Positions 19,692 through 30,348 of a stretch of DNA of 64,000 bases are shown one piece after another. A model generated the notes under the pieces. It was not told the origin of the DNA. It searched no databases and worked only from the letters and a program-made list of their open reading frames with translations. The DNA comes from Methylobacterium sp. 17Sr1-1 (lineage in GTDB: Bacteria > Pseudomonadota > Alphaproteobacteria > Rhizobiales > Beijerinckiaceae), in NCBI RefSeq assembly GCF_003173775.1, contig NZ_CP029552.1, forward strand, positions 1,673,501 to 1,737,500, given 5' to 3'. How positions within the stretch are numbered: the first letter of the stretch is position 1; every line of letters begins with the position of its first letter. The position numbers and the translations under genes are program-made.

Positions 19692-21239
19692 ATGACCCGA
19701 ACAATGCCCACGATCGCGCGTTCGCTCCTCGCCACCGGCCTGCTCTGCGGCCTCATCGCCCCCGCGCTCGCCGCCGGCGACCCCGTCCTCGTCATCGGCG
19801 TCCCGCCCGAGACGCTCGATCCCTACAACACCAACACCACGCTCACGACCGCGGTCACCAAGTCGTTCTACGAAGGCCTGTTCGAGTTCGACCAGGACCT
19901 GAAGGTCAAGAACGTGCTCGCCGAGAGCTACGAGGTCACGCCCGACGGCCTCACCTACACCTTCAAGCTGCGCGAGGGCGTGAAATTCCACGACGGCACG
20001 GCGTTCGACGGCAACGCCGTGAAGGCGAACCTGGAGCGGGTGCTCAACCCCGAGAATCGCCTCGCGCGCTACAACCAGTTCAACCGGATCAAGACGATCG
20101 AGGTCGTCTCCCCGTTCTCGGTGCGCATCACCCTGAAGGAGCCCTTCGGCCCCTTCATCAACTCGCTGGCGCACGCCTCCGCCGCGATGATCTCGCCGGC
20201 CGCGCTCCAGAAATGGGGCAAGGACATCGCCTTCCATCCGGTCGGCACCGGCCCCTTCACCTTCGTCGAGTGGAAGCAGACCGATTCGGTCAAGGGCGCG
20301 AAATTCGCCGGCTACTGGCAGGCCGGCCTGCCGAAGGTCGACGGCATCACCTGGAAGCCGGTGCCGGAGAACGGCACCCGCGCGGCGATGCTCCAGACCG
20401 GCGAGGCCGACTTCGCCTCCCCGCTGCCCTACGAGCAGGCCAAGACCCTCTCCGAGAACAAGAAGCTGAAGGTCATCGCGCAGGATTCGATCATCGAGCG
20501 CTACATCAGCATGAACATGCTGCAGAAGCCGTTCGACGATCTGCGCGTGCGCCAGGCGATCAACTACGCCATCAACAAGGAGGCGCTCGCCAAGGTGGCG
20601 TTCAGCGGCTACGCTAGCCCGGCCAAGGGGATCGTGCCGGCCGGCGTGCTCTATGCCCACCCGATGCAGGCCTGGCCCTACGACCCGGCCAAGGCGCGCC
20701 AGCTCCTGAAGGAGGCCGGCTACGCCAACGGCTTCGAGACCGTCCTGTGGAGCGCCTACACCACCAGCACGGCGCAGAAGGCGATCCAGTTCGTCCAGCA
20801 GCAGCTCGCCCAGGTCGGCATCAAGGTGCAGACCCAGGCGCTCGAGCCCGGCCAGCGCGTCGAGTGGGTGCAGACCGCCCCCGACCCGAAGACCGCCCGG
20901 GTCCGGATGTACTACGCCGGCTGGTCGTCCTCGACCGGCGAGGCCGACTGGGCCCTGCGGCCGCTGCTGTCGACGGAGGCCTGGCCGCCCAAGCTCAACA
21001 ACACGGCCTACTACAGCAACGCCGAGGTCGACGCCCTGATCGCCAAGGCCCTGGTCACGACGAGCGATTCCGAGAAGGCCGAGCTCTACGCCAAGGCGCA
21101 GGAGCAGATCCTCAAGGACGCGCCCTGGGCGCCGCTCGTCATCGAGCAGAACCTCTACGCCACCTCCGCGCGCCTGTCCGGCGTGGTGGTCATGCCCGAC
21201 GGCAACATCGACAGCCGCCAGGTCGCGGTCGCGCCGTAA
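19692..21239 (+). CDS. gsiB: GsiB-type peptide/glutathione ABC transporter binding protein
   Basis: A 515-residue periplasmic solute-binding protein of family 5 (SBP_bac_5). Residues 1-27 are a signal peptide ending in ALAA. Typical blocks follow: ETLDPYNTNTTLT, YTFKLREGVKFHDGT, HPVGTGPFTFVEWK, RYISMNMLQKPFDDLRVRQAINYAI, and near the end APWAPLVIEQN. It captures the peptide in the periplasm for the GsiCD permease. ATG 19692 gives the signal peptide directly; the frame stays open upstream through the palindromic element but has no sense there. Confidence 0.88.
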   Translation: MTRTMPTIARSLLATGLLCGLIAPALAAGDPVLVIGVPPETLDPYNTNTTLTTAVTKSFYEGLFEFDQDLKVKNVLAESYEVTPDGLTYTFKLREGVKFHDGTAFDGNAVKANLERVLNPENRLARYNQFNRIKTIEVVSPFSVRITLKEPFGPFINSLAHASAAMISPAALQKWGKDIAFHPVGTGPFTFVEWKQTDSVKGAKFAGYWQAGLPKVDGITWKPVPENGTRAAMLQTGEADFASPLPYEQAKTLSENKKLKVIAQDSIIERYISMNMLQKPFDDLRVRQAINYAINKEALAKVAFSGYASPAKGIVPAGVLYAHPMQAWPYDPAKARQLLKEAGYANGFETVLWSAYTTSTAQKAIQFVQQQLAQVGIKVQTQALEPGQRVEWVQTAPDPKTARVRMYYAGWSSSTGEADWALRPLLSTEAWPPKLNNTAYYSNAEVDALIAKALVTTSDSEKAELYAKAQEQILKDAPWAPLVIEQNLYATSARLSGVVVMPDGNIDSRQVAVAP

Positions 21240-21246
21240 CGCATCC

Positions 21247-21270
21247 GGGGCGCCGTTCAGACGGCGCCCC
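21247..21270 (+). terminator. Hairpin between gsiB and gsiC
   Basis: GGGGCGCCGT and ACGGCGCCCC form a perfect ten-base stem with a TCAG loop. No T-run follows, so it is more likely an mRNA-stabilising or partly terminating structure that keeps binding protein levels above permease levels. Confidence 0.6.
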
Positions 21271-21296
21271 TCCCCCTCCCTTCCCGTTCCGGCGCC

Positions 21297-22217
21297 ATGC
21301 TGACCTTCTTCCTCAAACGGCTCCTCGGCCTCCTGCCGACGCTCGCGATCGTCGCCGTGCTGGTCTTCCTGTTCGTGCACATGCTGCCGGGTGATCCGGC
21401 GCGGCTCGCCGCCGGCCAGGATGCCGACCAGCAGACCGTGGAGCTGGTGCGCGCCGAGCTCGGCCTCGACCGCTCGCTGCCGGAGCAGTTCGGCCGCTAC
21501 TTCCTGAACATGGCGCGGGGCGATGCCGGCGTCTCGATCCGCACCCGCCGGCCGGTCGCGACCGAGATCGGCGAGCGCTTCCTGCCGACCCTGCTGCTCA
21601 CGCTGACCAGCATGGCCTGGGCGGTCGCCTTCGGGCTCGTCATCGGCATCGTCTCGGCGGTCTACCGCAACGAGTGGCCGGACCGGCTCGGGATGACGCT
21701 CGCGGTCTCCGGCATCTCGTTCCCGGCCTTCGCCCTCGGAATGCTGCTCATGCAGATTTTTTCCGTCGGCCTCGGCTGGCTGCCGACCGTCGGCGCCGGC
21801 TCGTGGAAGCACTACGTCCTGCCCTCGCTCACCCTCGGGGCGGCGGTGGCCGCCGTGATGGCGCGCTTCACCCGCGCCTCCTTCGTGGAGGTCTTAGGGG
21901 AAGACTTCGTCCGCACCGCCCGGGCCAAGGGCCTCAAGGAGCGGGTCGTCATCGCCAAGCACTGCCTGCGCAACGCGCTGATCCCCGTCGTCACCATGAT
22001 GGGCCTGCAATTCGGCTTCCTGCTCGGCGGCTCGATCGTCGTCGAGGCGGTGTTCAACTGGCCGGGCGTCGGCCGCCTCCTCGTCGATTCCGTCAACCAG
22101 CGCGACTATCCGGTGATCCAGGCCCTGGTGCTGATGTTCTCGCTCGAATTCATCCTGATCAACCTCGTCGTCGACCTGCTCTACGGTCTGATCAACCCGA
22201 CCATCCGCTACAAGTGA
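21297..22217 (+). CDS. gsiC: GsiC-type peptide ABC transporter permease
   Basis: A 306-residue inner-membrane permease of the DppB/OppB family: N-terminal membrane segment [22 protein letters not shown], then five further hydrophobic segments. The ATPase-contact loop [30 protein letters not shown] (EAA motif) lies at about residues 200-230. It forms the channel with GsiD, is driven by GsiA and is fed by GsiB. Seven bases separate it from gsiD. Confidence 0.9.
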   Translation: MLTFFLKRLLGLLPTLAIVAVLVFLFVHMLPGDPARLAAGQDADQQTVELVRAELGLDRSLPEQFGRYFLNMARGDAGVSIRTRRPVATEIGERFLPTLLLTLTSMAWAVAFGLVIGIVSAVYRNEWPDRLGMTLAVSGISFPAFALGMLLMQIFSVGLGWLPTVGAGSWKHYVLPSLTLGAAVAAVMARFTRASFVEVLGEDFVRTARAKGLKERVVIAKHCLRNALIPVVTMMGLQFGFLLGGSIVVEAVFNWPGVGRLLVDSVNQRDYPVIQALVLMFSLEFILINLVVDLLYGLINPTIRYK

Positions 22218-22224
22218 GCCGGCC

Positions 22225-23127
22225 GTGACCCAAACCGCTCTCACCACGACCAAGGCCGTCGCCGCCATTCCCGGCGCCGTGCGCACCCCCTGGTCCGAGT
22301 TCTGGCGCAAGTTCCGCCGCCAGCCCGTCGCCGTCCTGGCGCTCGCCTTCGTGGTCCTGCTGGTGGCGCTCGCGATCCTCAGCCCCTGGATCGCCCCCTA
22401 CGACGCGGAGAACTACTTCGACTACGACCGGCTCAACGAGGGCCCGTCCTGGGCGCACTGGCTCGGCGTCGATCCGCTGGGGCGCGACATCCTGAGCCGC
22501 ATCCTGCTCGGCGGGCGGATCTCGCTCGCCACCGGCTTCCTGTCGGTGGCCATCGGCGGGCTCATCGGCACGGTGCTGGGCCTGCTCGCGGGCTACTACG
22601 AGGGCTGGTGGGACCGCATCGTCATGCGCCTGTCCGACGTGCTGTTCGCCTTCCCGGGCATCCTGCTGGCGCTCGGCGTCGTCGCCATCCTCGGCAGCAG
22701 CCTCGTCAACGTGGTGGTGGCGGTCTCGGTCTTCAGCGTGCCGGCCTTCGCGCGGCTGGTGCGCGGCAACACCCTGGTCCTCAAGCGCGCCACCTACGTC
22801 GAGGCCGCCCGCAGCATCGGCGCCTCCGACCGCACGATCCTGTTCCGCCACATCCTGCCCGGCACGATCTCGTCGATCGTGGTCTACTTCACGATGCGGC
22901 TCGGCACCTCGATCATCACCGCGGCGAGCCTGTCCTTCCTCGGCATGGGCGCGCAGCCGCCGACGCCCGAATGGGGCGCAATGCTGAACGACGCGCGCGC
23001 CGACATGGTCTCCTCGCCCCACGTGGCGATCTTCCCGAGCCTCGCGATCTTCCTGACCGTGCTCGCCTTCAACCTCCTCGGCGACGGCTTGCGCGACGCC
23101 CTCGACCCCAAGCTCGACCGCGCATGA
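22225..23127 (+). CDS. gsiD: GsiD-type peptide ABC transporter permease
   Basis: A 300-residue permease of the DppC/OppC family. The N-terminal cytoplasmic stretch is followed by [18 protein letters not shown], the conserved periplasmic [17 protein letters not shown], and the EAA loop [24 protein letters not shown] (about residues 190-215); [17 protein letters not shown] is the usual C-terminal block. It starts at GTG 22225, seven bases after gsiC, and its stop overlaps the peptidase start (ATGA), so uptake and hydrolysis are coupled. Confidence 0.9.
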   Translation: MTQTALTTTKAVAAIPGAVRTPWSEFWRKFRRQPVAVLALAFVVLLVALAILSPWIAPYDAENYFDYDRLNEGPSWAHWLGVDPLGRDILSRILLGGRISLATGFLSVAIGGLIGTVLGLLAGYYEGWWDRIVMRLSDVLFAFPGILLALGVVAILGSSLVNVVVAVSVFSVPAFARLVRGNTLVLKRATYVEAARSIGASDRTILFRHILPGTISSIVVYFTMRLGTSIITAASLSFLGMGAQPPTPEWGAMLNDARADMVSSPHVAIFPSLAIFLTVLAFNLLGDGLRDALDPKLDRA

Positions 23128-24188
23128 GCGACACGGCTCCCCGCGTTGGTTCGCTGCCCAGCGGCCCGCGCGACGCGATCACCGACGTGCCCGGCGTCAC
23201 CGTCGGCCACTGCACGCTGTCTGAGGGCGCGATCCAGACCGGCGTGACGGTGATCCGGCCGCATGAAGGCGACCTCTACCACGACCGGGTGCCGGCGGCA
23301 GCCGCGGTGCTGAACGGCTTCGGCAAGTCGATCGGCCTGATGCAGCTCGAGGAACTCGGCGTCCTCGAGACGCCGATCGCGCTCACCAACACCTTCGGGG
23401 TGCCGGCTGTGGCCGCCGCCCAGATCCGGGCGGCCTTGGCGGTCAATCCCGGCATCGGCCGCGAATTGCCGACGGTGAACCCCCTCGTCTTCGAGTGCAA
23501 CGACGGCCACCTCAACGACATGGCCCGGATGGCCGTCACCGAGGCGCATTACCGCCAGGCGCACGATTCCGCCGACGTCACCGTGGCGGAGGGCGCGGTG
23601 GGCGCGGGGCGCGGCATGTCGTGCTTCGGGGTCAAGGGCGGCATCGGCACCGCCTCGCGCCGGGTCGAGGCGGGCGGGCGCGCGGTCACGGTCGGCACGC
23701 TGGTTCTGGCGAATTTCGGCCGGCCGTCGCAGCTGCGGATCGGCGGCCGGGCGCTCGGGCCCGTCCTCGCCGATCGGCTGGAGACCGCCCAGGCGGTCGC
23801 GAAGCCTGAGAAGGGCTCGATCATCCTGATCATCGCCACCGATGCGCCCCTCGACGCGCGCCAGCTCCGGCGCCTCGCGCTCCGGGCGGGCGCGGGCCTC
23901 GCCCGCACCGGCTCGGTCTTCGGTCACGGCAGCGGTGACATCGCGCTCGCCTTCTCGACCGCCACCACGCTGCCGCAGGATCCGGGCACGCCGATGCCGG
24001 CGGTCGCGATGCTGCACGAGACCCATCTCGACCCGCTCTTCGAGGCGGTCGCCGACGGGATCGAGCAGGCGATCCTCCACGCGCTCTGGCGCGCCGAGAC
24101 GGTGACCGGCCGCAACGGCCATACCCGCCAGGCCCTCACCGAGGTGCTACCCGATTGGGCCGCCCTCCCCTCTCCGGACGCGCCATGA
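23124..24188 (+). CDS. P1 family (DmpA-like) aminopeptidase
   Basis: A 354-residue precursor of the DmpA/BapA family of Ntn-like self-processing peptidases. [15 protein letters not shown] is the family start, FVECNDG-like [11 protein letters not shown] and [16 protein letters not shown] carry substrate-site residues, and [15 protein letters not shown] contains the cleavage site: Gly231-Ser232, with Ser232 as N-terminal nucleophile of the small subunit. Family members release N-terminal D- or L-residues, or beta-amino acids, from small peptides. No signal peptide is seen, so it acts on imported peptides in the cytoplasm. Its stop is overlapped by dppA. Confidence 0.88.
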   Translation: MSDTAPRVGSLPSGPRDAITDVPGVTVGHCTLSEGAIQTGVTVIRPHEGDLYHDRVPAAAAVLNGFGKSIGLMQLEELGVLETPIALTNTFGVPAVAAAQIRAALAVNPGIGRELPTVNPLVFECNDGHLNDMARMAVTEAHYRQAHDSADVTVAEGAVGAGRGMSCFGVKGGIGTASRRVEAGGRAVTVGTLVLANFGRPSQLRIGGRALGPVLADRLETAQAVAKPEKGSIILIIATDAPLDARQLRRLALRAGAGLARTGSVFGHGSGDIALAFSTATTLPQDPGTPMPAVAMLHETHLDPLFEAVADGIEQAILHALWRAETVTGRNGHTRQALTEVLPDWAALPSPDAP

Positions 24189-25000
24189 AAGTCCTGATCT
24201 CCACCGACATCGAGGGCGTCGCGGGCGTCGTCCACCCGGACCAGACCCGCCGCGGTGCGCCCGATTACGAGCGGGCGCGGCTCTGGATGGTGCAGGAGGC
24301 CAACGCGGCCATCGCCGGCGCCGTCGCGGCCGGGGCGGACGAGGTGTGGATCAACGATTCGCACGGCGACTTCCGCAACATGCCGGCAGACCTCCTCGAT
24401 CGCCGTGCCCGCGCGATCCAGGGCAAGCCGCGTCCCCTCGGCATGATGGCGGGGGTGGATCTCGGGGTCGATGCGGTCTGCCTCGTCGGCTACCATTCCC
24501 GGGCCCATGGCCGGGGCATCCTCGCCCACACGATCAACGGCTTCGCCTTCGCGTCGATCGCGCTGAACGGACAGGAACTCGGCGAGGCCGGGATCTACGG
24601 CGCGCTCGCCGGCGAATTCGGCGTACCGGTCGCGATGGCGAGCGGCGACGACGTGTTCATCGCCGAGACCCGGGCGCTCTTCCCCGACGCCGTCTTCGTC
24701 GAGACCAAGCGGGCGACCGGCTGCCACAGCGGCATCAGCCTGTCGCCGGAGGCCGCTTGCGCGGCGATCCGGGCGGGGGTGACGGCCGCGCTGACCCGGC
24801 CGCTGCCGCCGCCGTTCCGGATCCCCGCGCCGCTCGGCGTCGAGGTCCGCGCCCAGACGCCGGCCCTCGCCGATCTCTTCTGCCAGTGGCCGAGCCTGCA
24901 CCGCCTCGACGGCAGCACCCTCCGCTTCGAGGCCGGCAGCGTCGCGGAGGCGGTGCGGGTGATCAACTGCCTGTCGGCGATGTCGAGCTTCCTGCGCTGA
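24185..25000 (+). CDS. dppA: D-aminopeptidase DppA-like, M55 metallopeptidase
   Basis: A 271-residue protein matching the M55 family. The zinc ligands known in Bacillus DppA are all in place: Asp8 and Glu10 (STDIEGVAGV), His60 (NDSHGD), His103 (GYHSRA) and Glu133 (LGEAGI). The enzyme forms a ring-shaped decamer in Bacillus and cleaves D-Ala-type residues from short peptides. The gene overlaps the P1 peptidase stop by four bases and ends the operon. With iaaA and the P1 peptidase it gives one operon three enzymes for non-standard peptides (isoaspartyl, beta/D and D,D). Confidence 0.9.
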   Translation: MKVLISTDIEGVAGVVHPDQTRRGAPDYERARLWMVQEANAAIAGAVAAGADEVWINDSHGDFRNMPADLLDRRARAIQGKPRPLGMMAGVDLGVDAVCLVGYHSRAHGRGILAHTINGFAFASIALNGQELGEAGIYGALAGEFGVPVAMASGDDVFIAETRALFPDAVFVETKRATGCHSGISLSPEAACAAIRAGVTAALTRPLPPPFRIPAPLGVEVRAQTPALADLFCQWPSLHRLDGSTLRFEAGSVAEAVRVINCLSAMSSFLR

Positions 25001-25151
25001 CAATCGGATCGACCGGCACGGCCGGTCGAGGCGGTGGTACGAAGTCTCCGTGTCGTTTCGCGGTCCTGACCCGCGCTCCACGCTTGAGCCCACCCCGTCC
25101 CGCCAGCTATCCCGGCCGGCGGGCGGGCGCGAAGGATCCGCCGGAGGGTGG

Positions 25152-26660
25152 ATGATGCTGAGATTCGCCTTGCTCGCCGGAGCGATGCTCGCCGGCGGCC
25201 ACGCCCTCGCGGCACCGCAAGCCGCGCCCCGCGACGAGTTCTACTGGCTCGGCGAGATCAACAAGGCGAGCGCCGTCATCAACACCGAGCAGCACCTGCT
25301 CGACCCCGCGCTCGCGCCGCGGATCGCCCAGGGGCTCGACGCCGTGCTGCGGGCCGGCGACCAGCCCGGAGGAAAGCGGCCGACCCTGGTCATCACCTTC
25401 GAGCCGCTGCTGATCCAGGCCGCGGGCGTCGAGGCGACGCTGCTGCATGCCGGCCGCTCGAGCCAGGACATGCTCGCCACCGTACGGGCGGCGATCATCC
25501 GCGACGAGATGCTGCGGCTCGCCGAGGCCCTGCGCCGGACCACCGCCACGATGGCCCGCCTGGCGCGGGCGCACGAGGGCACGGTGGTGCCGAACTACAC
25601 CAACGGCGTGGCGGCGCAGGCCAACAGCTACGGCCACTACCTCCTCGGCCACGTCGCCGGGCTCACGCGCGATGCCGAGCGGCTGCGGCAGGCCTTCGCG
25701 CGCCTCGACCGCTCGCCGATGGGCACGACGGTGCTGAACGGGACGAGCTGGCCGCTCGACCGCTCCCGGATGGCGGCCTATCTCGGCTTCCCGGCCCTCA
25801 TCGACAACGCCTACGACGCCGCGCAGATCTCGGCGACCGAGATTCCGGTCGAGATCGGTGCGGTCGCGACCGCGATCGCGCTGCATTGCGGCGCCTTCGT
25901 CGAGGACGTGATGACGCAATACGCGCAGCCGCGGCCCTGGATCCTCCTGCGGGAGGGCGGCGGCAACACCTACGTCTCCTCGGCGATGCCGCAGAAGCGC
26001 AATCCGGGCCTCCTCAACGACACCCGCGCCGAGGCCTCGCGGGTCCTGTCGCTCGGGATCGGGCGCGCGATCCAGGCCCACAACATCCCGCCGGGGATGA
26101 GCGACGCCAAGACCGTGCGCGACAACGCCGCCGTGCTGGCGGGCGCGACGCGGATGCTCGAATTGTGGGACCGCGCGCTCAACGCCCTCGTCATCAGCCC
26201 CGAACGCGCGCTCGAAGAGCTCAACAGCGACTGGACCGCCTCGCAGGAACTGGCGGACGTGCTGATGCGCCGCTACGCCCTGCCCTTCCGCGCCGGGCAC
26301 CACTTCGCCTCCGAGGTCGTCGACTATGCCCGCGCGCACGACATCCGCCCGAGCGACTTTCCCTACGCGGAGGCGCAAAACATCTACGAGCGGACGCTGC
26401 ACGAGATGAGCCTGCCCGCCGCCCCCCTGCCGATGAGCGAGGCGGAGTTCCGCCAGACCCTCGACCCGGTGGCGATCGTGCGCAACCGCGCGACGACCGG
26501 CGGGCCGCAGCCGGCCGAGATGGCGCGGATGCTCGACGCCGCCGACCGGGCGGTGGCCGGAGAGGCGGCGTGGATCGGCGAGCAACGCGGTCGGATCGAC
26601 GCCGGTCTCGCCTCGCTGGATAAGGATTTCGGCAAGCTGCTGGCGCAGGCGCCGCATTGA
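25152..26660 (+). CDS. Exported argininosuccinate lyase-like protein (fumarase/aspartase superfamily)
   Basis: A 502-residue protein. Residues 1-21 (MMLRFALLAGAMLAGGHALA) form a clear signal peptide, unlike cytoplasmic ArgH. The body has superfamily blocks: NGTSWPLDR, and the signature SSAMPQKRNPG at about residues 276-286, which includes the mobile loop with catalytic Ser; NYTNGVAAQANSYGHYL resembles the T-x-x-Q-x-AxP region. It probably performs a beta-elimination releasing fumarate or another unsaturated acid in the periplasm, substrate unknown. GGAGGG lies just before ATG 25152 (a second ATG follows directly). Arginine biosynthesis is unlikely given the location and lack of arg genes. It may share a substrate pool with the adjacent peptide operon; that is a guess. 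Confidence 0.7.
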   Translation: MMLRFALLAGAMLAGGHALAAPQAAPRDEFYWLGEINKASAVINTEQHLLDPALAPRIAQGLDAVLRAGDQPGGKRPTLVITFEPLLIQAAGVEATLLHAGRSSQDMLATVRAAIIRDEMLRLAEALRRTTATMARLARAHEGTVVPNYTNGVAAQANSYGHYLLGHVAGLTRDAERLRQAFARLDRSPMGTTVLNGTSWPLDRSRMAAYLGFPALIDNAYDAAQISATEIPVEIGAVATAIALHCGAFVEDVMTQYAQPRPWILLREGGGNTYVSSAMPQKRNPGLLNDTRAEASRVLSLGIGRAIQAHNIPPGMSDAKTVRDNAAVLAGATRMLELWDRALNALVISPERALEELNSDWTASQELADVLMRRYALPFRAGHHFASEVVDYARAHDIRPSDFPYAEAQNIYERTLHEMSLPAAPLPMSEAEFRQTLDPVAIVRNRATTGGPQPAEMARMLDAADRAVAGEAAWIGEQRGRIDAGLASLDKDFGKLLAQAPH

Positions 26661-26794
26661 GGGACCATCCGCCCTCCCCTTGACGACAGGCCGCGTCCAA
26701 TTCGACAGTGGGCGAAGCGAGGTCGGCGCCGCAAGGAGCGCCTCGCGACGAGCGCCCAGAAGGGCGACGCGAACGACATCGGGAGGAGGCGGAC

Positions 26795-28072
26795 ATGACC
26801 GTGAGAACCGGAACGCGCCGTGCGGCCTGGACGGCGGCGGCCCAGGTGGCGGCGAGCCTGTTGGCGGCGGGCCTGATGGGCGGGACCGTCCTTGCCCAAG
26901 GCCTCAAGCAGTACGATTCGAGCGGCAAGGCGTTCTGGAAGAACCCGCCGCCGGACTGGTTCCTCGGCGACGAGACCTCCGCCCAGAAGGGCCTGGCGCC
27001 GCCCGCGAATCCCGCCCTGCCCGCCTCGGACGAGGAACTGGCCGACAACCTGAAGGCGGTGAAGCTGCCGCCGGGCTTCACGATCAGCGTCTATGCCAGC
27101 GGCGTGCCCGAGGCGCGCCAGATGGCCTTCGGTGACAAGGGCACGCTGTTCGTCGGCTCGTTCGGCGCCACCAACGTCTACGCCATCGTCGATCAGGGCG
27201 GCAAGAAGGTCGTCAAGACGATCCTCAAGGGCCTCAACATGCCCACCGGCCTCGCTTTTCGCGACGGCGCCCTCTACGTCGTGGCGATCGACAAGATCTT
27301 TCGCTACGACAACATCGAGGCCAATCTCGACAAGCCGCCGGAGCCGGTCGTCGTCTACGACGACATGCCGTCCTACGTGGCCCACGGCTGGAAATACCTG
27401 ACCTTCGACAAGGACGGCTGGGTCTACGTGCCGTTCGGCCCGCCCTTCAACATCGGCAATCCGCCGAGCAGCGTGTCGCAGGTGCGCCGCGTCGACCTGA
27501 AGACCGGGGCGGCGGAGATCGTCGCGCTCGGCGTGCGTAACAGCGTCGGCGGCGACATCGACCCGCGCACCGGCCGCTACTGGTTCACCGAGAACGCCCG
27601 CGACTGGATGAGCGACGACATCCCGAGCGACAAGCTCAACATGATCTCGAAGGTCGTCGAGCATTTCGGCTATCCGTACTGCCACCAGGGCGACATGCCG
27701 GATCCGAAATTCGCCCAAGGGCGCACCTGCGCCGAGTTCACGCCGCCGGTGGCGAAGCTCGGCGCGCACGTGGCGCCGCTCGGCATGAAGTTCTACACCG
27801 GCTCGTCCTTCCCGGCCGAGTACAAGAACAACATCTTCATCGCCGAGCACGGCTCCTGGAACCGGCACAAGTACCAGGGCGGCCGCATCGAGCGGGTGGT
27901 GGTCGATCCGGACGGCAAGAACGCCAAGATGGAGACCTTCGCCTCCGGCTGGCTCAAGGGCGACCGCGACTATACCGGCCGGCCGGCCGACATCCTGGTC
28001 GCGCCCGACGGCGCGCTGCTGGTCGCCGACGACTGGGCCGGTGCGATCTATCGCATCGCCTACACCAAGTGA
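26795..28072 (+). CDS. PQQ-dependent sugar (sorbosone-type) dehydrogenase
   Basis: A 425-residue exported protein starting at ATG 26795 behind GGGAGGAGG. Residues 1-34 are a signal peptide. The rest is a beta-propeller of the soluble glucose/sorbosone dehydrogenase superfamily: LPPGFTISVYASGVPEAR, NMPTGLAFRDGALYVV, GVRNSVGGDIDPRTGRYWFTENARDWMSDDIP (with the Arg-Asn and Glu-Asn typical of the active site), AEHGSWNRHKYQG, and DILVAPDGALLVADDWAGAIYRI. It would oxidise a sugar or aldose in the periplasm using PQQ and pass electrons to the cytochrome c whose gene overlaps its stop codon. Confidence 0.85.
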   Translation: MTVRTGTRRAAWTAAAQVAASLLAAGLMGGTVLAQGLKQYDSSGKAFWKNPPPDWFLGDETSAQKGLAPPANPALPASDEELADNLKAVKLPPGFTISVYASGVPEARQMAFGDKGTLFVGSFGATNVYAIVDQGGKKVVKTILKGLNMPTGLAFRDGALYVVAIDKIFRYDNIEANLDKPPEPVVVYDDMPSYVAHGWKYLTFDKDGWVYVPFGPPFNIGNPPSSVSQVRRVDLKTGAAEIVALGVRNSVGGDIDPRTGRYWFTENARDWMSDDIPSDKLNMISKVVEHFGYPYCHQGDMPDPKFAQGRTCAEFTPPVAKLGAHVAPLGMKFYTGSSFPAEYKNNIFIAEHGSWNRHKYQGGRIERVVVDPDGKNAKMETFASGWLKGDRDYTGRPADILVAPDGALLVADDWAGAIYRIAYTK

Positions 28073-28683
28073 GCGGCGCGAACGCCAGCGCCCGCCAGCC
28101 GGCCCGGAGGTTTTCCGGGCCGGCCCGCGCCGCGCTCAGCCTCCTCGCGCTCCTCGCCGGCGCCCCGGTCCTGGCCGCCGAGGCGCCGGAGGTGGCGCAG
28201 GCCTGCCTGTCCTGCCACGGCGAGGCCCTGGCCGAGGGGGCGCCGCCCATCGCCGGCCATTCCAGCAACTACATCCAGCTGCAGCTGGTCTTCTTCCGCG
28301 CCGGCCGGCGCAAGAACGAGATCATGCAGGGCGTGGCGGAGGGCCTGTCGGACAACGACATCCGGGCGCTCGGCAAGTACTTCGCCTCCCTCCCCGTCCC
28401 CGACGCCAAGCCGCCGGCGGACACGCAGCCCGATTTGACCAAGACCGGCGAGACGGCGGCGCTCCAGCACCGCTGCGCCGCCTGCCATGGCGACACCTAT
28501 CTGGGCATCCAGGCGGCGCCCCGTGTCGCGCGGCTGCCCGAGGCCTACCTCGCCAAGGCGCTCGGCGATTATCGCGCCAATACCCGCCCGAGTTCGGGCG
28601 GCGCGGCGATGACCGAGGTCGCGGGCTCGCTGTCCGACGCCGACATCAAGGCGCTGGCGCATTATCTCGCGGGGCTGCCGTGA
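28069..28683 (+). CDS. Dihaem cytochrome c, partner of the PQQ dehydrogenase
   Basis: A 204-residue periplasmic protein with a signal peptide (about residues 1-37) and two c-type haem sites, CLSCH (Cys46-His50) and CAACH (Cys136-His140). Each half ends in a cytochrome c553-like helix (DNDIRALGKYFASLP; DADIKALAHYLAGLP), so the protein is a duplicated single-haem domain. The start is GTG 28069, which overlaps the dehydrogenase stop. It probably takes electrons from that enzyme to the respiratory chain. A perfect 11-bp stem (28098-28124) lies in the DNA for the signal-peptide N-region and could affect translation. Confidence 0.85.
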   Translation: MSGANASARQPARRFSGPARAALSLLALLAGAPVLAAEAPEVAQACLSCHGEALAEGAPPIAGHSSNYIQLQLVFFRAGRRKNEIMQGVAEGLSDNDIRALGKYFASLPVPDAKPPADTQPDLTKTGETAALQHRCAACHGDTYLGIQAAPRVARLPEAYLAKALGDYRANTRPSSGGAAMTEVAGSLSDADIKALAHYLAGLP

Positions 28684-28777
28684 GGGCGCGTGCACCGAAG
28701 CAGCGGCATCGACAGGTCCGCAGGCCCCTTCGTATGGACGCCCTGCGATCGCGAGTTTCGCATGCTTTGCCGAGACG

Positions 28778-28975
28778 ATGATGAAGACGCCCGACACCCC
28801 TGTCCTCCCTGAAGCGATCAAGCTCGGCCCGCAGAACCCGGGGCACCACACCGGGAGCGAAGTCTCGCTGCGTGAGCGGGTTGCCGCGCTACGTGCGCAG
28901 GCGCTCGCCAAGGCGGCGCATCCCAAGCTGCCGGCGCTCAGCAAGCGTGAGCGCGATGCGTTCTGGGAGCGGTGA
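28778..28975 (+). CDS. Small hypothetical protein
   Basis: A 65-residue charged protein with a C-terminal amphipathic helix (RERVAALRAQALAKAA) and a Lys/Arg-rich end. No domain is recognised, there is no membrane segment, and the ribosome-binding site is weak. Codon use fits the neighbourhood, and the position between cytochrome c and a palindromic repeat leaves room for a real gene, but it could be a chance frame. Confidence 0.4.
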   Translation: MMKTPDTPVLPEAIKLGPQNPGHHTGSEVSLRERVAALRAQALAKAAHPKLPALSKRERDAFWER

Positions 28976-29345
28976 GGTCCGCTTTTCTGAATGTCTGTTT
29001 GATCGGTTACCGCCGATTTCCATACCCTCCTGGTCATTCCGGGGCCGCGCAGCGGAGCCCGGAATCCAGAACCGCAGGTGATGCGGAAAGAGGCGGAACG
29101 CGTGCCGCTCTACTCTGAACGACTCGAGTTTCTGGATTCCGGGCTCTCGCCTTCGGCGAGCCCCGGAATGACCCGGAGGGTGTCGATATCGTCGAGCTAT
29201 TCGAACATCTACGAGTTTCATCGAGAGAGCGGCATCACGCGGCAGAGGCCTTCGGAGCATGCGGCAATGCGCCCCCGACCCGTGCGGCGTCGGGCGCGAC
29301 CCGCAACCTAGTTAGACCCTGACACAGCTGCGGGAGACGCCCAAG
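28976..29345. other. Intergenic region with a palindromic repeat
   Basis: This 370-bp region holds the repeat at 29022-29184. Apart from that there is the upstream region of the aldo/keto reductase gene, with GGGAG eleven bases before ATG 29346. No gene is seen. Confidence 0.5.
29022..29184. repeat. 163-bp palindromic element, sister of the one at 19476
   Basis: The ends (29022-29045 and 29160-29184) are near-perfect inverted repeats differing at a few bases. The inner inverted pair around GAGCCCGGAATCCAGA is the same as in the 19.5-kb copy, while the loop is different. No coding capacity. Confidence 0.75.
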
Positions 29346-30341
<996 letters not shown>

Positions 30342-30348
30342 GGCCCGT

